A stretch of DNA of 64,000 bases from Pseudomonadota bacterium (GTDB taxonomy: Bacteria; Myxococcota_A; UBA796; UBA9615), in NCBI GenBank assembly GCA_024229515.1, contig JAAESI010000026.1, forward strand, positions 1-64,000, given 5' to 3'. The notes beneath the pieces are model-generated. The model had not been told where the DNA came from. It saw only the letters and a program-made list of their open reading frames with translations, and did not search any database. The translations under genes and the position numbers were made by a program. Below, one piece after another: positions 52,979 through 60,446 of this stretch. Position 1 is the stretch's first letter. Each line of letters begins with the position of its first letter.

Positions 52979-54760
52979 TCAGTCGGAGCCGTTGCAGTCC
53001 CAGTCGGTGCTGTCGCCGGGCGGATCCCACACGGCGGGCGAGTACAGGACGTCGCTGTCGTCGCAGTCGCCGCCGACCTCGCTGAAGCCGTCGCCGTCGT
53101 CGTCGTACCAGTCGGTGCCTTCGTCGACCACGAGGTTGCAGTTGTTGTCGATGCCGTCGCCGAGGTCGGCCGCGGTGGCGTAGTAGTCCTCCGCCGCGCC
53201 GGGGTAGATGCCGGCGTCGGAGTCGTTGCAGTCGCCGCCGTTCTCGCTGAATCCGTCGCCGTCGTCGTCGGTGTTGACGGTGCCCTCGTCGAAGACGCCG
53301 TCGCAGTCGTTGTCGCGCGCATCGGGCAGCGCGGGGGCGCCGGGGAACGTCGCGGGGTCGGCGTCGTCGCAGTCACCGCCAAGCTCGGTGTAGCCGTCGC
53401 CGTCGTCGTCGACCGCGTCGGTTCCGTTGTCGACGATGCCGTCGCAGTCGTCGTCGGCGCCGTTGACCACCTCGGTGTTGCCGGGGAAGGCCTGGTCGTC
53501 GCCGTCGTTGCAGTCGCCGATGGTCCAGCCGCCGAGGCAGGCGACCTCGTTCTCGCAGTAGCCGTCGCCGTCGTCGTCGTAGACCGACGTGGTGTCGTCG
53601 ATGAGGCCGTTGCAGTCGTTGTCGATGCCGTCCTCACCCTCGACCGCGCTGGGGTAGCTGGTCGCGTCCGAGTCGTCGCAGTCACCGGCGGGGATGGTGT
53701 AGCCGTCGCCGTCGCTGTCGTCGGCGGTGGTGCCTTCGTCGACGTCGCCGTCGCAGTCGTTGTCCTGCCCGTCGGCGATCTCCTCAGCCCCCGCGTAGGT
53801 GGTGTCGTTGTCGTCGTTGCAGTCGCCTTCGGCTTCGCTCATGCCGTCGCCGTCGTCGTCGTACAGCTCCGTGGTGTCGTCCGTCAGGCCGTTGCAGTCG
53901 TTGTCGAGCAGGTCGGGGACCTCGGGCAGGCCCGGGTTCACGAGCGGGTCCTCATCGTCGCAGTCGCCCGCACACTGGGTGACGCCGTCCTCGTCGTTGT
54001 CCCAGCCGGGGTGGGCGCTGCCTTCGCAGTCGTTGGCGCGCAGCTCGATGGCGGGGCCCCAGGCGTTGCCGTCGGGGCCGAGCAGGGTCAGCCCGGCGTC
54101 GCGGGCGTCGAGGTCGTCGGCCTCGTAATCAACCGTCAGCTCGAGGGTGCCGTTGGCGGGCACGACCCAGGGGAAGACGTCGAAGTCGATGGGATCGTCG
54201 ACGCTGAAGCCGTCCTCGTCGCCGTCGATCTCGAAGCCCCAGATCTCCAGGTCCACGCCGGTCAGGTTCTCGACGGTCACGTCCAGATCCTCGTTGTCGT
54301 CCTCGGGCACGGGGCCGAAGTCGAGCAGCTCGGGGTAGGCCCGCAGCGCGGTGGTGACGCCGTTGCCGCGGATCGGCACTTCGACGACGTCGGGGTCGTC
54401 GTTGTTGACGATGGAGACGATGAGCACGTCTTCCCAGTAGCCCTCCGCCTGGGGGGCGAACACCAGGTTGATGTCGCGGGTGGCGCTGCCGCCGAGGTCG
54501 CCGTCGAACGACTCGGGGAGCACGAAGTGGCCGCCGCCGGCGCCGCCGAGGGTGACGTTGCCGATCTCAGCGGTGCCGCTGGCCTGGTTCGTCAGCACGA
54601 GCACGATCGTCAGCTCGGAACCAACGGCGACGGCGCCGAAGTCGAACTGACCGGGGAGCATCACCACGTCGTAGGGGGCGACGCGAATCTCGGTTTCGCT
54701 GCAACCAGCGCTCACGATCAGCACGGTGACGAACGACAGCAGGGCAATCAGACGGCGCAT
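52979..54760 (-). CDS. ASH-like and MopE-repeat surface lipoprotein
   Basis: The lipobox SVTVLIVSAGC-type signal (MRRLIALLSFVTVLIVSAGC) is followed by two Ig-like ASH/choice-of-anchor domains (FDFGAVAVGSELTIVLVLTN, LDFGPVPEDDNEDLDVTVEN). About seven MopE-type repeats follow (GDCDDEDPLVNPGLPEVPDL, DNDCNGLTDDTTELYDDDGD, DDDCDGIVDNGTDAVDDDGD). The protein ends in the repeat series (WDCNGSD) with no sorting tail. Surface Ca/Cu-binding is the usual guess for such repeats. The stop overlaps the region where the membrane protein begins. Start 54760 was preferred over an upstream one that adds 31 polar residues. Confidence 0.85.
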   Translation of the reverse strand: MRRLIALLSFVTVLIVSAGCSETEIRVAPYDVVMLPGQFDFGAVAVGSELTIVLVLTNQASGTAEIGNVTLGGAGGGHFVLPESFDGDLGGSATRDINLVFAPQAEGYWEDVLIVSIVNNDDPDVVEVPIRGNGVTTALRAYPELLDFGPVPEDDNEDLDVTVENLTGVDLEIWGFEIDGDEDGFSVDDPIDFDVFPWVVPANGTLELTVDYEADDLDARDAGLTLLGPDGNAWGPAIELRANDCEGSAHPGWDNDEDGVTQCAGDCDDEDPLVNPGLPEVPDLLDNDCNGLTDDTTELYDDDGDGMSEAEGDCNDDNDTTYAGAEEIADGQDNDCDGDVDEGTTADDSDGDGYTIPAGDCDDSDATSYPSAVEGEDGIDNDCNGLIDDTTSVYDDDGDGYCENEVACLGGWTIGDCNDGDDQAFPGNTEVVNGADDDCDGIVDNGTDAVDDDGDGYTELGGDCDDADPATFPGAPALPDARDNDCDGVFDEGTVNTDDDGDGFSENGGDCNDSDAGIYPGAAEDYYATAADLGDGIDNNCNLVVDEGTDWYDDDGDGFSEVGGDCDDSDVLYSPAVWDPPGDSTDWDCNGSD

Positions 54761-54822
54761 ACGGCTTCCTCTCCGAATCCTCAGAGTCGCATTCGACCAC
54801 AGACTGCGCCTCAGGCCAACGT

Positions 54823-54945
54823 CTAGAGGATCAGGCCGAAGACCCCGAGGCACATCTGGTCCAGAGTGCTCTCACCCAGATAGACGTCCACGGGCTCGTC
54901 CATGCTCTGTTCCGACAGCGCTTCGGCGACGAACTCACTCGACAT
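54823..54945 (-). CDS. Putative 40-residue acidic peptide
   Basis: A short ORF with high G/C at third codon positions. It reads MSSEFVAEALSEQSMDEPVD, then VYLGESTLDQMCLGVFGLIL. The acidic first 31 residues followed by a hydrophobic, Cys-containing end gives it a leader-core look. No convincing ribosome site is seen. It lies between the argB/REP region and the MopE lipoprotein gene. It could equally be a gene remnant. Confidence 0.35.
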   Translation of the reverse strand: MSSEFVAEALSEQSMDEPVDVYLGESTLDQMCLGVFGLIL

Positions 54946-54965
54946 CGAATTGTTGCCGGCTTGCC

Positions 54966-54980
54966 GGGGTCAGGACCGGA
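54966..54980 (+). repeat. REP-like element, partial copy
   Basis: GGGGTCAGGACCGGA, followed by GCATTTC, is a divergent copy of the 23-base element found intact at 55044-55066. It has the same orientation as that copy. Confidence 0.55.
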
Positions 54981-55043
54981 GCATTTCTACTCTTGGGGGA
55001 CTCGAAGTGACCGGCTGCGGCGCTGAGCCAGCGGGGTCCCAGC

Positions 55044-55066
55044 GGGGTCAGGACCGGACTATTTCC
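55044..55066 (+). repeat. REP-like element overlapping the argB stop
   Basis: A 23-base element beginning GGGGTCAGGACCGGAC and ending TATTTCC. The same 23 bases occur inverted at 56014-56036 on the other side of argB. It supplies the last two codons and the TAG of argB. Confidence 0.75.
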
Positions 55067-55988
55067 CTTTTGGGCTCGCCGGGAGGGGCTCGGCGGGGGC
55101 GCCGTCGGCCGCGGGTACGACGAGCGTGCCGCAGCCGTCCGTCGTGAAGACCTCCTCCAGCAGCGCGCCGTCGCGTCGTCCGTCGATGATGTGCACCCGG
55201 GGAACTCCGCCAGCGAGTGCTCGGCGAACGGCTGCGACCTTGGGCCGCATGCCTCCCCGGAGGTTTCCCTGCCGGGCGAGCTCGTCCAGCTGCGCCAGGT
55301 CGGTCCAGTGGAGCATCGAGTCCAGATCGTCGGGGTCCGCGAGGATGCCCGGGATGCGGCTGAGGAGCACCAGCTTGGCGGCGCCCATGGCGAGGGCGAT
55401 CTCGGCGGCGACGGTGTCGGCGTTGACGTTGAGCACGCGACCGTCGGCGTCCGCACCCAGCGGGCTGACGACCGGGATCGCGCCCGCCGAGAGCACGGCG
55501 CGGACCACCGTGGGGTCGACGGAGGTGACGTCGCCGACCTCGCCGTAGTCGACCGTGACGCGCTCACCGTCGTCGTTGGTGACCAGCGCCTCCGGCCGAC
55601 GGGAGGCCTGGACGAGCCCGCCATCGACCCCGCTGAGGCCGACCGCCTGCTCGCCCTGCCGAATGAGGGAGGAGACCAGGTCGAGGCTCAGCTGCCCCCG
55701 GAAGACCATCTTGGCGGCCTCCAGGATGGCCGGGGAGGTGACCCGTCGGCCGGCCACGCGCTCGACTTCGAGGCCGAGCCGGCCGGTCAACTCGTCCAGC
55801 TGGGGGCCGCCGCCATGGACCGCTACGACGCCGATGTTGAGCCGGTGGAGGACGGCGACGTCGCGGGCGACGCGGGCGCGGATCTCGTCGTCCTGGAGGA
55901 GCTCGCCGCCGAGCTTGATGACAAAGGTCTGGCCCGCGTAGGCGCGCAGGTAGGGGACCGCGCTGAGGAGGGGGATGGTGCGTTCCAT
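55059..55988 (-). CDS. argB: Acetylglutamate kinase
   Basis: A 309-residue amino-acid-kinase fold: FVIKLGGELLQDDEIRARVA, VVAVHGGGPQLDELTGRLGL, GEVGDVTSVDPTVVRAVLSA, NVNADTVAAEIALAMGAAKL and VLLSRIPGIL. It phosphorylates N-acetylglutamate, the second step of arginine synthesis. The last residues (PKGK) and stop come from the REP-like element. ATG 55988 was chosen over an upstream TTG. Both sides carry inverted REP-like copies, and about 100 bases separate it from argD, so it may be transcribed separately from the rest of the operon. Confidence 0.93.
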   Translation of the reverse strand: MERTIPLLSAVPYLRAYAGQTFVIKLGGELLQDDEIRARVARDVAVLHRLNIGVVAVHGGGPQLDELTGRLGLEVERVAGRRVTSPAILEAAKMVFRGQLSLDLVSSLIRQGEQAVGLSGVDGGLVQASRRPEALVTNDDGERVTVDYGEVGDVTSVDPTVVRAVLSAGAIPVVSPLGADADGRVLNVNADTVAAEIALAMGAAKLVLLSRIPGILADPDDLDSMLHWTDLAQLDELARQGNLRGGMRPKVAAVRRALAGGVPRVHIIDGRRDGALLEEVFTTDGCGTLVVPAADGAPAEPLPASPKGK

Positions 55989-56013
55989 GGGACTCAAGTC
56001 ACCTGTCGAAATT

Positions 56014-56036
56014 GGAAATAGTCCGGTCCTGACCCC
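56014..56036 (-). repeat. REP-like element upstream of argB
   Basis: Exact inverted copy of the 23-base element at 55044-55066. It lies 26 bases before the argB start codon, that is, in the argD-argB intergenic space. Confidence 0.75.
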
Positions 56037-56080
56037 GCGACGGGTGGTGGCCTGTCCGTCGAATCAGGGTGCCGAAAAGG

Positions 56081-56103
56081 GGAAATGGTCAGGTCCTGAC
56101 CCC
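56081..56103 (-). repeat. REP-like element overlapping the argD stop
   Basis: A variant copy of the element. It includes a perfect 15-base palindrome GGTCAGGTCCTGACC that can form a hairpin. The argD frame ends inside it (residues GVRT and the TGA). Confidence 0.7.
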
Positions 56104-57240
56104 GGTGGTGGTGGTCGCGGCGAGGGCGTCGAAGAAGGCGTGGAGGGTGGCGGGGGGCATGATGGCGGGGGGGCAGAGGCGGAGGCAGTGGGGGTCGGCG
56201 GCGGTGCCCGTGAGGAAGCCCGCGCGGACCAGCGCCTGGGCCACGGGGCGGGCGGGGCGGTCCAGCACGACCCCGAGCAGGCAGCCGGCGCCCCGGACGG
56301 TGCCCACGCTGTCGATGGCGGCCCCCCGCTCGCGCGCGATCGCTTCCAGGGCTCGGCCGCGCGTGAGCAGATCTTCGTCGGCGATCGTCTCGAGCACGGC
56401 GAGCACCACGGCGCAGGCCAGCGGTCCGCCGCCAAACGTCGAGCCGTGCTCGCCGGGGGAGGCCGTGGCCGCGACCGCCTCGGTGCAGAGCATCGCCGCC
56501 ACCGGGAAGCCCGATCCCAGCGACTTGCCGACGGTGCACACGTCCGGGGCGCAGGCTCGCTCGGCGTGCCACTGCATCGCCCGTCCGCAGCGGCCGATGC
56601 CGGTCTGGATCTCGTCCACGATCAACAGCGCGCCGACCTCGTCGCACAGCCGGCGGCAGGCGGTGAGGAAGCCCGCGGGCGGCTCGATCACCCCCGCGAT
56701 GCCCTGGATCGGCTCCAGCAGCACCGCCGCGACGTCCTCGTCCAGCGCCGCCGCCAGTGCGTCGGCGTCTCCGTAGGGTACGAACCTCGTCGTGCCGTGC
56801 ACCGGGTCGTGCTGCGATCGGTACGACCCCGCCGCCGTGACCCCCAGGCACGCCATGGTGCGGCCGTGGAAGCCGGCCTCGAAGGCGACGATGACGTCTC
56901 GGCCCATCGCTTTGCGTGCGATCTTCAGCGCCGCCTCGTTGGCCTCGGCCCCCGAGTTCACCAGGAACGCGGTGTGCATCTCGGTGAAGTCGCACAACGC
57001 CTGAGCGGCCCGATCCCGCAGCGGCACCGGCGCCACCGTGGAGACGAACGACAGCGTGCGCGCCTGGTCGGACAGCGCCGCCACCCACCGGGGATGGCCC
57101 TGGCCCAGCAGCGCCACCGCGTGCCCGCCGTACAGGTCCGCGTAGGCGTTGCCGTCGGTGTCGAACAGCGTCGCCCCCTCGCCCCGGTCGATCGCGACGG
57201 GCAGGAGCGAGGCGGGTGACAGGGTGGTCAGGGCAGGCAT
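56089..57240 (-). CDS. argD: Acetylornithine aminotransferase
   Basis: A 383-residue class-III PLP aminotransferase: YADLYGGHAVALLGQGHPRW, FLVNSGAEANEAALKIARKA, EAGFHGRTMACLGVTA, LLIVDEIQTGIGRCGRA and the PLP-Lys region VCTVGKSLGSGFPVAAMLC, then HGSTFGGGPLACAV. It makes N-acetylornithine from the semialdehyde. The start overlaps the end of argC by 13 bases, and the C-terminus ends in the REP-like element. Some family members also act on succinyl-ornithine or lysine-pathway substrates. Confidence 0.92.
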   Translation of the reverse strand: MPALTTLSPASLLPVAIDRGEGATLFDTDGNAYADLYGGHAVALLGQGHPRWVAALSDQARTLSFVSTVAPVPLRDRAAQALCDFTEMHTAFLVNSGAEANEAALKIARKAMGRDVIVAFEAGFHGRTMACLGVTAAGSYRSQHDPVHGTTRFVPYGDADALAAALDEDVAAVLLEPIQGIAGVIEPPAGFLTACRRLCDEVGALLIVDEIQTGIGRCGRAMQWHAERACAPDVCTVGKSLGSGFPVAAMLCTEAVAATASPGEHGSTFGGGPLACAVVLAVLETIADEDLLTRGRALEAIARERGAAIDSVGTVRGAGCLLGVVLDRPARPVAQALVRAGFLTGTAADPHCLRLCPPAIMPPATLHAFFDALAATTTTGVRT

Positions 57241-58205
57241 GGCATCAGGTGCAGGCCGGTGTTGGGGGCCATGCCGATCGCCAGGTTCATGCACTGCACG
57301 GCCTGGCAGGCGGCGCCCTTGCCGAGGTTGTCGATGGCGCTCAGCACGACCACGACGTCCCCGTCCCGGTGGACGGACAGGTCGCACAGGGCCGTGCCCC
57401 GCAGGTGTCGAACCTGGGGCGGGTCGTTGCGCACGCGCACGAACGCGTGGTCGTCGTAGGCCTCCTGCACCAGCTCGAACGCATCGACCTCGGGGTCCCG
57501 CAGGCGCACGAACACGGTCGCCAGGATCCCCCGGTCCAGCGGCGTGCTCAGGGGCACGAAGTGCAGGTGCTCGAAGCCGCCGAGGCTGCGCAGAAACGTC
57601 TCCACCTCCGGCGTGTGCTGGTGGGTCAGCACCTTGTAGGCCTTCAGGTTCACCATCCGCTCGGGGTGGTGGGTGGCCGTGACCGGGGTCGCGCCCGCGC
57701 CGGTCGAGCCGGTGGCGGCGACGCAGGGGACCGGCCCTTCGAGCTGGCGGGCGTCCACGAACGGGGCGATGGCCAACGAGATCGCGGTGGCGAAGCAGCC
57801 CGGGACCGCGATCCGACGGGCTCCCCGAAGCTGCTCCTGGTTCCATTCGGCCTGCCCGTAGACCCAGCCGGGGGCGTGGCGGTGATCCGAGGACAGGTCG
57901 ATGATCGTCTTGGCGCCGGCCTCCTCCAGCTGCTCCACCAGCTCCTTGGCGGTGCCGTGGGGCACGGCCAGGAAGATCACGTCGAGCTTGGCCAGGCGCG
58001 AGGCGTCGAAGGTCTCGAACCGCAGGTTGGTGAAGCCCTCCATGCCGGGGTGCACCTCCGCCAGGGAGGTGCCCGCGCGGGTGCGGCTGATCACGCTGAC
58101 GAGGCGGATCATGGGGTGACCGACGAGGAATCGGACGAGCTCGGCGCCGGCGTACCCGGTGGCGCCGACGACGGCGACGCGCCAGGGCTGGGCGGGGCTG
58201 ATCAT
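57228..58205 (-). CDS. argC: N-acetyl-gamma-glutamyl-phosphate reductase
   Basis: A 325-residue reductase with the Rossmann loop VAVVGATGYAGAELVRFL and the catalytic-Cys region RRIAVPGCFATAISLAIAPF. Also seen are HHPERMVNLKAYKVLTHQHT and IDNLGKGAACQAVQCMNLAI, the family C-terminus. It makes N-acetylglutamate semialdehyde. The ATGA overlap with the P-loop gene and the overlap with argD give strong operon evidence. Confidence 0.94.
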   Translation of the reverse strand: MISPAQPWRVAVVGATGYAGAELVRFLVGHPMIRLVSVISRTRAGTSLAEVHPGMEGFTNLRFETFDASRLAKLDVIFLAVPHGTAKELVEQLEEAGAKTIIDLSSDHRHAPGWVYGQAEWNQEQLRGARRIAVPGCFATAISLAIAPFVDARQLEGPVPCVAATGSTGAGATPVTATHHPERMVNLKAYKVLTHQHTPEVETFLRSLGGFEHLHFVPLSTPLDRGILATVFVRLRDPEVDAFELVQEAYDDHAFVRVRNDPPQVRHLRGTALCDLSVHRDGDVVVVLSAIDNLGKGAACQAVQCMNLAIGMAPNTGLHLMPCLP

Positions 58206-59290
58206 GAGGCCTCCGAAGCGGCTGAAGAGGAGGGGGCGGAGCCCAGCACCGGGCCGCCGAGGCGGTCCAGCACCGAGCGGGCGAAGCGGTCCGTGTCCCA
58301 TCGGGCGTTGATGGCGTCGACGCCGCACATCGAGAGGATCTTGCTGGTGCCGCTGGTGTTGTCGGTGGCGGGGCCGGTGACGACCGCGGGGCGCCAGCCA
58401 GTCTGCGCGAGGAGCTCGACCCCGCCCCACGCCGCGACCGGATCGGTGGCGGCGAGGATCAGCGCTCCGGTGCACGCGCGCACGGCCGCGTCCGCGAGCA
58501 CGTCGGCCACGCCGTAGCTGCCCAGGAGTCCGTCGCCGAGCTCCACGACGATCAGATCCGGGTTTCCCGCGGCCAGCGCGGCGATGCAGCCCTTGGCCAC
58601 CCGCGGGGTCGGCACGCCAGCCGTCGACACGATGCCGGCGTCGCAGAACGTGACGGCCGTGGTGGCGCCGTGGTCGACCATCTCCAGGCTGTCGCGCCGC
58701 AGGGCCACGCCCGTCACCTTGGTCGCCGCCACGGTCAGGCCGGCGGCCGTCGCGGCGCGGATCAGGAGCGAGGCGGCGGCGGTCTTGCCGGCGTGCATGC
58801 AGGTGCCGGCGACGAGCACGATGGGGGGCATTGACGCCGGCAGGTCCTCCACCAGCGGCACCGGCCCGGGGAAGATCCGCGCCGCCACGCCTACCCGTCG
58901 GCCCAGCTCGGGGAAGTGCTGCACGGCGCCCAGCAGCTCGACCCGGCAGGGAGGGCCGACGTCCGCGTTGGCGGAGGTGACCCGGCCGATCACGCCGCCG
59001 AGGTTCAAGAGGTGGAGTTCGTCGCCCACCTCGAGGGACTCCGGCACCGCCCCCGCGTAGCCGCGCAGCGCCTGCCGCGCGCCGAGCACGCCCGCGATGA
59101 CGTCCCCCTTGTGCACGCGGACCATGCGTCCGTGGGGGTCCTCGATGGTGTTGTAGGTCGACTTGTCGTCGAGCACGCGCACGGCGACCACGACCCCCGC
59201 CTCGGCGGGCACGGGTGCGCCGACGACGACGTCCCGGTGCAGATCCACGTTCCGCGTCGACGACGCGATCTTGTCCAGGCGGATTCTCAT
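58202..59290 (-). CDS. P-loop NTPase of unknown role in arginine operon
   Basis: A 362-residue protein. The first 150 residues form an OB/beta-rich domain (DLHRDVVVGAPVPAEAGVVV). The C-terminal part is a BioD/SIMIBI-like P-loop fold, with VLVAGTCMHAGKTAAASLLI (the GTxxxxGKT variant), AATKVTGVALRR, a possible switch region (MVDHGATTAVTFCDAGIVST), VVELGDGLLGSYG and GALILAATDPVAAWGG. DUF1611-type proteins share the fold. It overlaps argR and argC by 4 bases each, so it is a fixed member of the operon. It could be an ATP-dependent amide ligase, or an odd early-arginine step; neither is shown. Confidence 0.7.
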   Translation of the reverse strand: MRIRLDKIASSTRNVDLHRDVVVGAPVPAEAGVVVAVRVLDDKSTYNTIEDPHGRMVRVHKGDVIAGVLGARQALRGYAGAVPESLEVGDELHLLNLGGVIGRVTSANADVGPPCRVELLGAVQHFPELGRRVGVAARIFPGPVPLVEDLPASMPPIVLVAGTCMHAGKTAAASLLIRAATAAGLTVAATKVTGVALRRDSLEMVDHGATTAVTFCDAGIVSTAGVPTPRVAKGCIAALAAGNPDLIVVELGDGLLGSYGVADVLADAAVRACTGALILAATDPVAAWGGVELLAQTGWRPAVVTGPATDNTSGTSKILSMCGVDAINARWDTDRFARSVLDRLGGPVLGSAPSSSAASEAS

Positions 59291-59709
59291 CGCGGCTCCA
59301 CGAGCGAGCGGCCGACGAGGCGGCCCAGGGGTCCGAGGGCGGACGGGCTGGCGCAGGCGACGAACACGGTGTCGTCCCCCGCGATGGTGCCGAGCACGCC
59401 GTCCAGGTGCGCATGATCGATGGTCTGGGCGAGCAGGGGAGCGCCCGCGGGGCTGGTGTGCAGGACCACCATGGGCCCGCCGGTGGCGAAGCCCTGGTGC
59501 ACCACCACGCCGCTGGGCTGCGCGCCGCCCCCGACGGGGAGCACGTAGCGGCCGCCGCGTTTGATCGCACCCAGGCTCTTGAGCCCCCGAGACACGCTCG
59601 ACTGGGTCACGTCGAAGCCCTCATCGCGCAACGCCTGCACCAGCGCGGTCTGGGTGCCGTAGCCCCCTCGCCGGATCAGGTCGCGCATGTGCTCGTGCCA
59701 GGTGCTCAT
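59287..59709 (-). CDS. argR: ArgR-family arginine repressor
   Basis: A 140-residue ArgR: the winged helix with YGTQTALVQALRDEGFDVTQ and SSVSRGLKSLGAIKRG, then the arginine-binding hexamer domain ending in TIDHAHLDGVLGTIAGDDTV and FVACASPSALGPLGRLVGRS. It senses arginine and represses biosynthesis. It is the first gene of the operon. Its ATG directly follows an A/T-rich palindrome with no room for a ribosome site, so translation may start from a leaderless message. Confidence 0.92.
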   Translation of the reverse strand: MSTWHEHMRDLIRRGGYGTQTALVQALRDEGFDVTQSSVSRGLKSLGAIKRGGRYVLPVGGGAQPSGVVVHQGFATGGPMVVLHTSPAGAPLLAQTIDHAHLDGVLGTIAGDDTVFVACASPSALGPLGRLVGRSLVEPR

Positions 59710-59745
59710 AATATGCGCATATAATGCGTACGAATTTCACCGCGT
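59710..59745. promoter_or_regulatory. Divergent AT-rich promoter with palindromes; likely ArgR site
   Basis: This AT-rich patch in a GC-rich genome holds TATGCGCATA (10-base palindrome), TATAAT at 59720-59725 on the plus strand and GAATTTCAC, which resembles one half of an ARG box. It adjoins the argR start and is the only clear spot for autoregulation. The plus-strand -10 faces the exported-protein gene at 59892. Confidence 0.5.
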
Positions 59746-59891
59746 CAACCCCCCGTCGATCGAATGTGAAGAGCTGGTCAAAACAGCGACCACCCAAGTT
59801 CTCTCCATAGATTCTCAACATCTGGCTGGTCGGGTGGCCTCGGCACGGAGATCTTCACGCGTCGCCCACGCGGGCGCGCAGAGGGTCCGTG

Positions 59892-60446
59892 ATGCCCGAA
59901 GTCCTTCGATTCCTCGTCCTCGCCGCCCTCGTCCTGACCCCGCTGGCCAGCGCCTCGGGCACGAGCGTCCTGTACTTCACCGACGCCGAACAGGCCCGCC
60001 TCAGCAGCGCGGTGGTCGTCGCGACCGTGGGGAGCGCGCGCCAGGAGGTGCATCCCCGCTACCAGCGGCCGATGACCTACACGAGCTTCCAGATCGACGA
60101 GGTGCTCTACGGCACCGCCCCCAAATCGGTCGAGATCGAGCAGATGGGGGGCACGCTGGACGGCATCACCTCCCGCATCCCGGGGGACGCGCTGTTCGAG
60201 GAGGGCGAGCAGTGCGTGCTCTTCCTCCGGTACGTCGAAGGCGGCTGGTACCTGACGTCCCTGGGGCAGTCCAAGTACGCGCTGCAGCCCGGACCCGCCG
60301 GCCTGATGCTGCACCGGGAGTTGGCGATGGCGCTGTACTCACGGGATGAGGCCGGCCGGCTTCACCGCATGGAGGAACCTCCCCGCCGGCCGCGGAGCCT
60401 CGGCGACCTGCGGGACGCCATGGCGTCGCTGGAGGCGAACCGGTGA
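59892..60446 (+). CDS. Small exported protein paired with matrixin-like protease
   Basis: The signal peptide (FLVLAALVLTPLASASG) is followed by about 160 residues (LSSAVVVATVGSARQEVHPR, MTYTSFQIDEVLYGTAPKSV, CVLFLRYVEGGWYLTSLGQS) with an OB-like beta pattern seen next to exported proteases in Myxococcota. An in-frame GTG at 59889 is an alternative start. The stop overlaps the protease GTG start (GTGA), so they are made together. An inhibitor, chaperone or partner role is plausible; the family is not recognised with certainty. Confidence 0.7.
   Translation: MPEVLRFLVLAALVLTPLASASGTSVLYFTDAEQARLSSAVVVATVGSARQEVHPRYQRPMTYTSFQIDEVLYGTAPKSVEIEQMGGTLDGITSRIPGDALFEEGEQCVLFLRYVEGGWYLTSLGQSKYALQPGPAGLMLHRELAMALYSRDEAGRLHRMEEPPRRPRSLGDLRDAMASLEANR

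Noticed and set aside
52990..53900. Apparent Val-rich or Ser-rich proteins antisense to the MopE lipoprotein
   Set aside because: They mirror the GAC/GTC-rich repeats and show no signal peptide or recognised fold.
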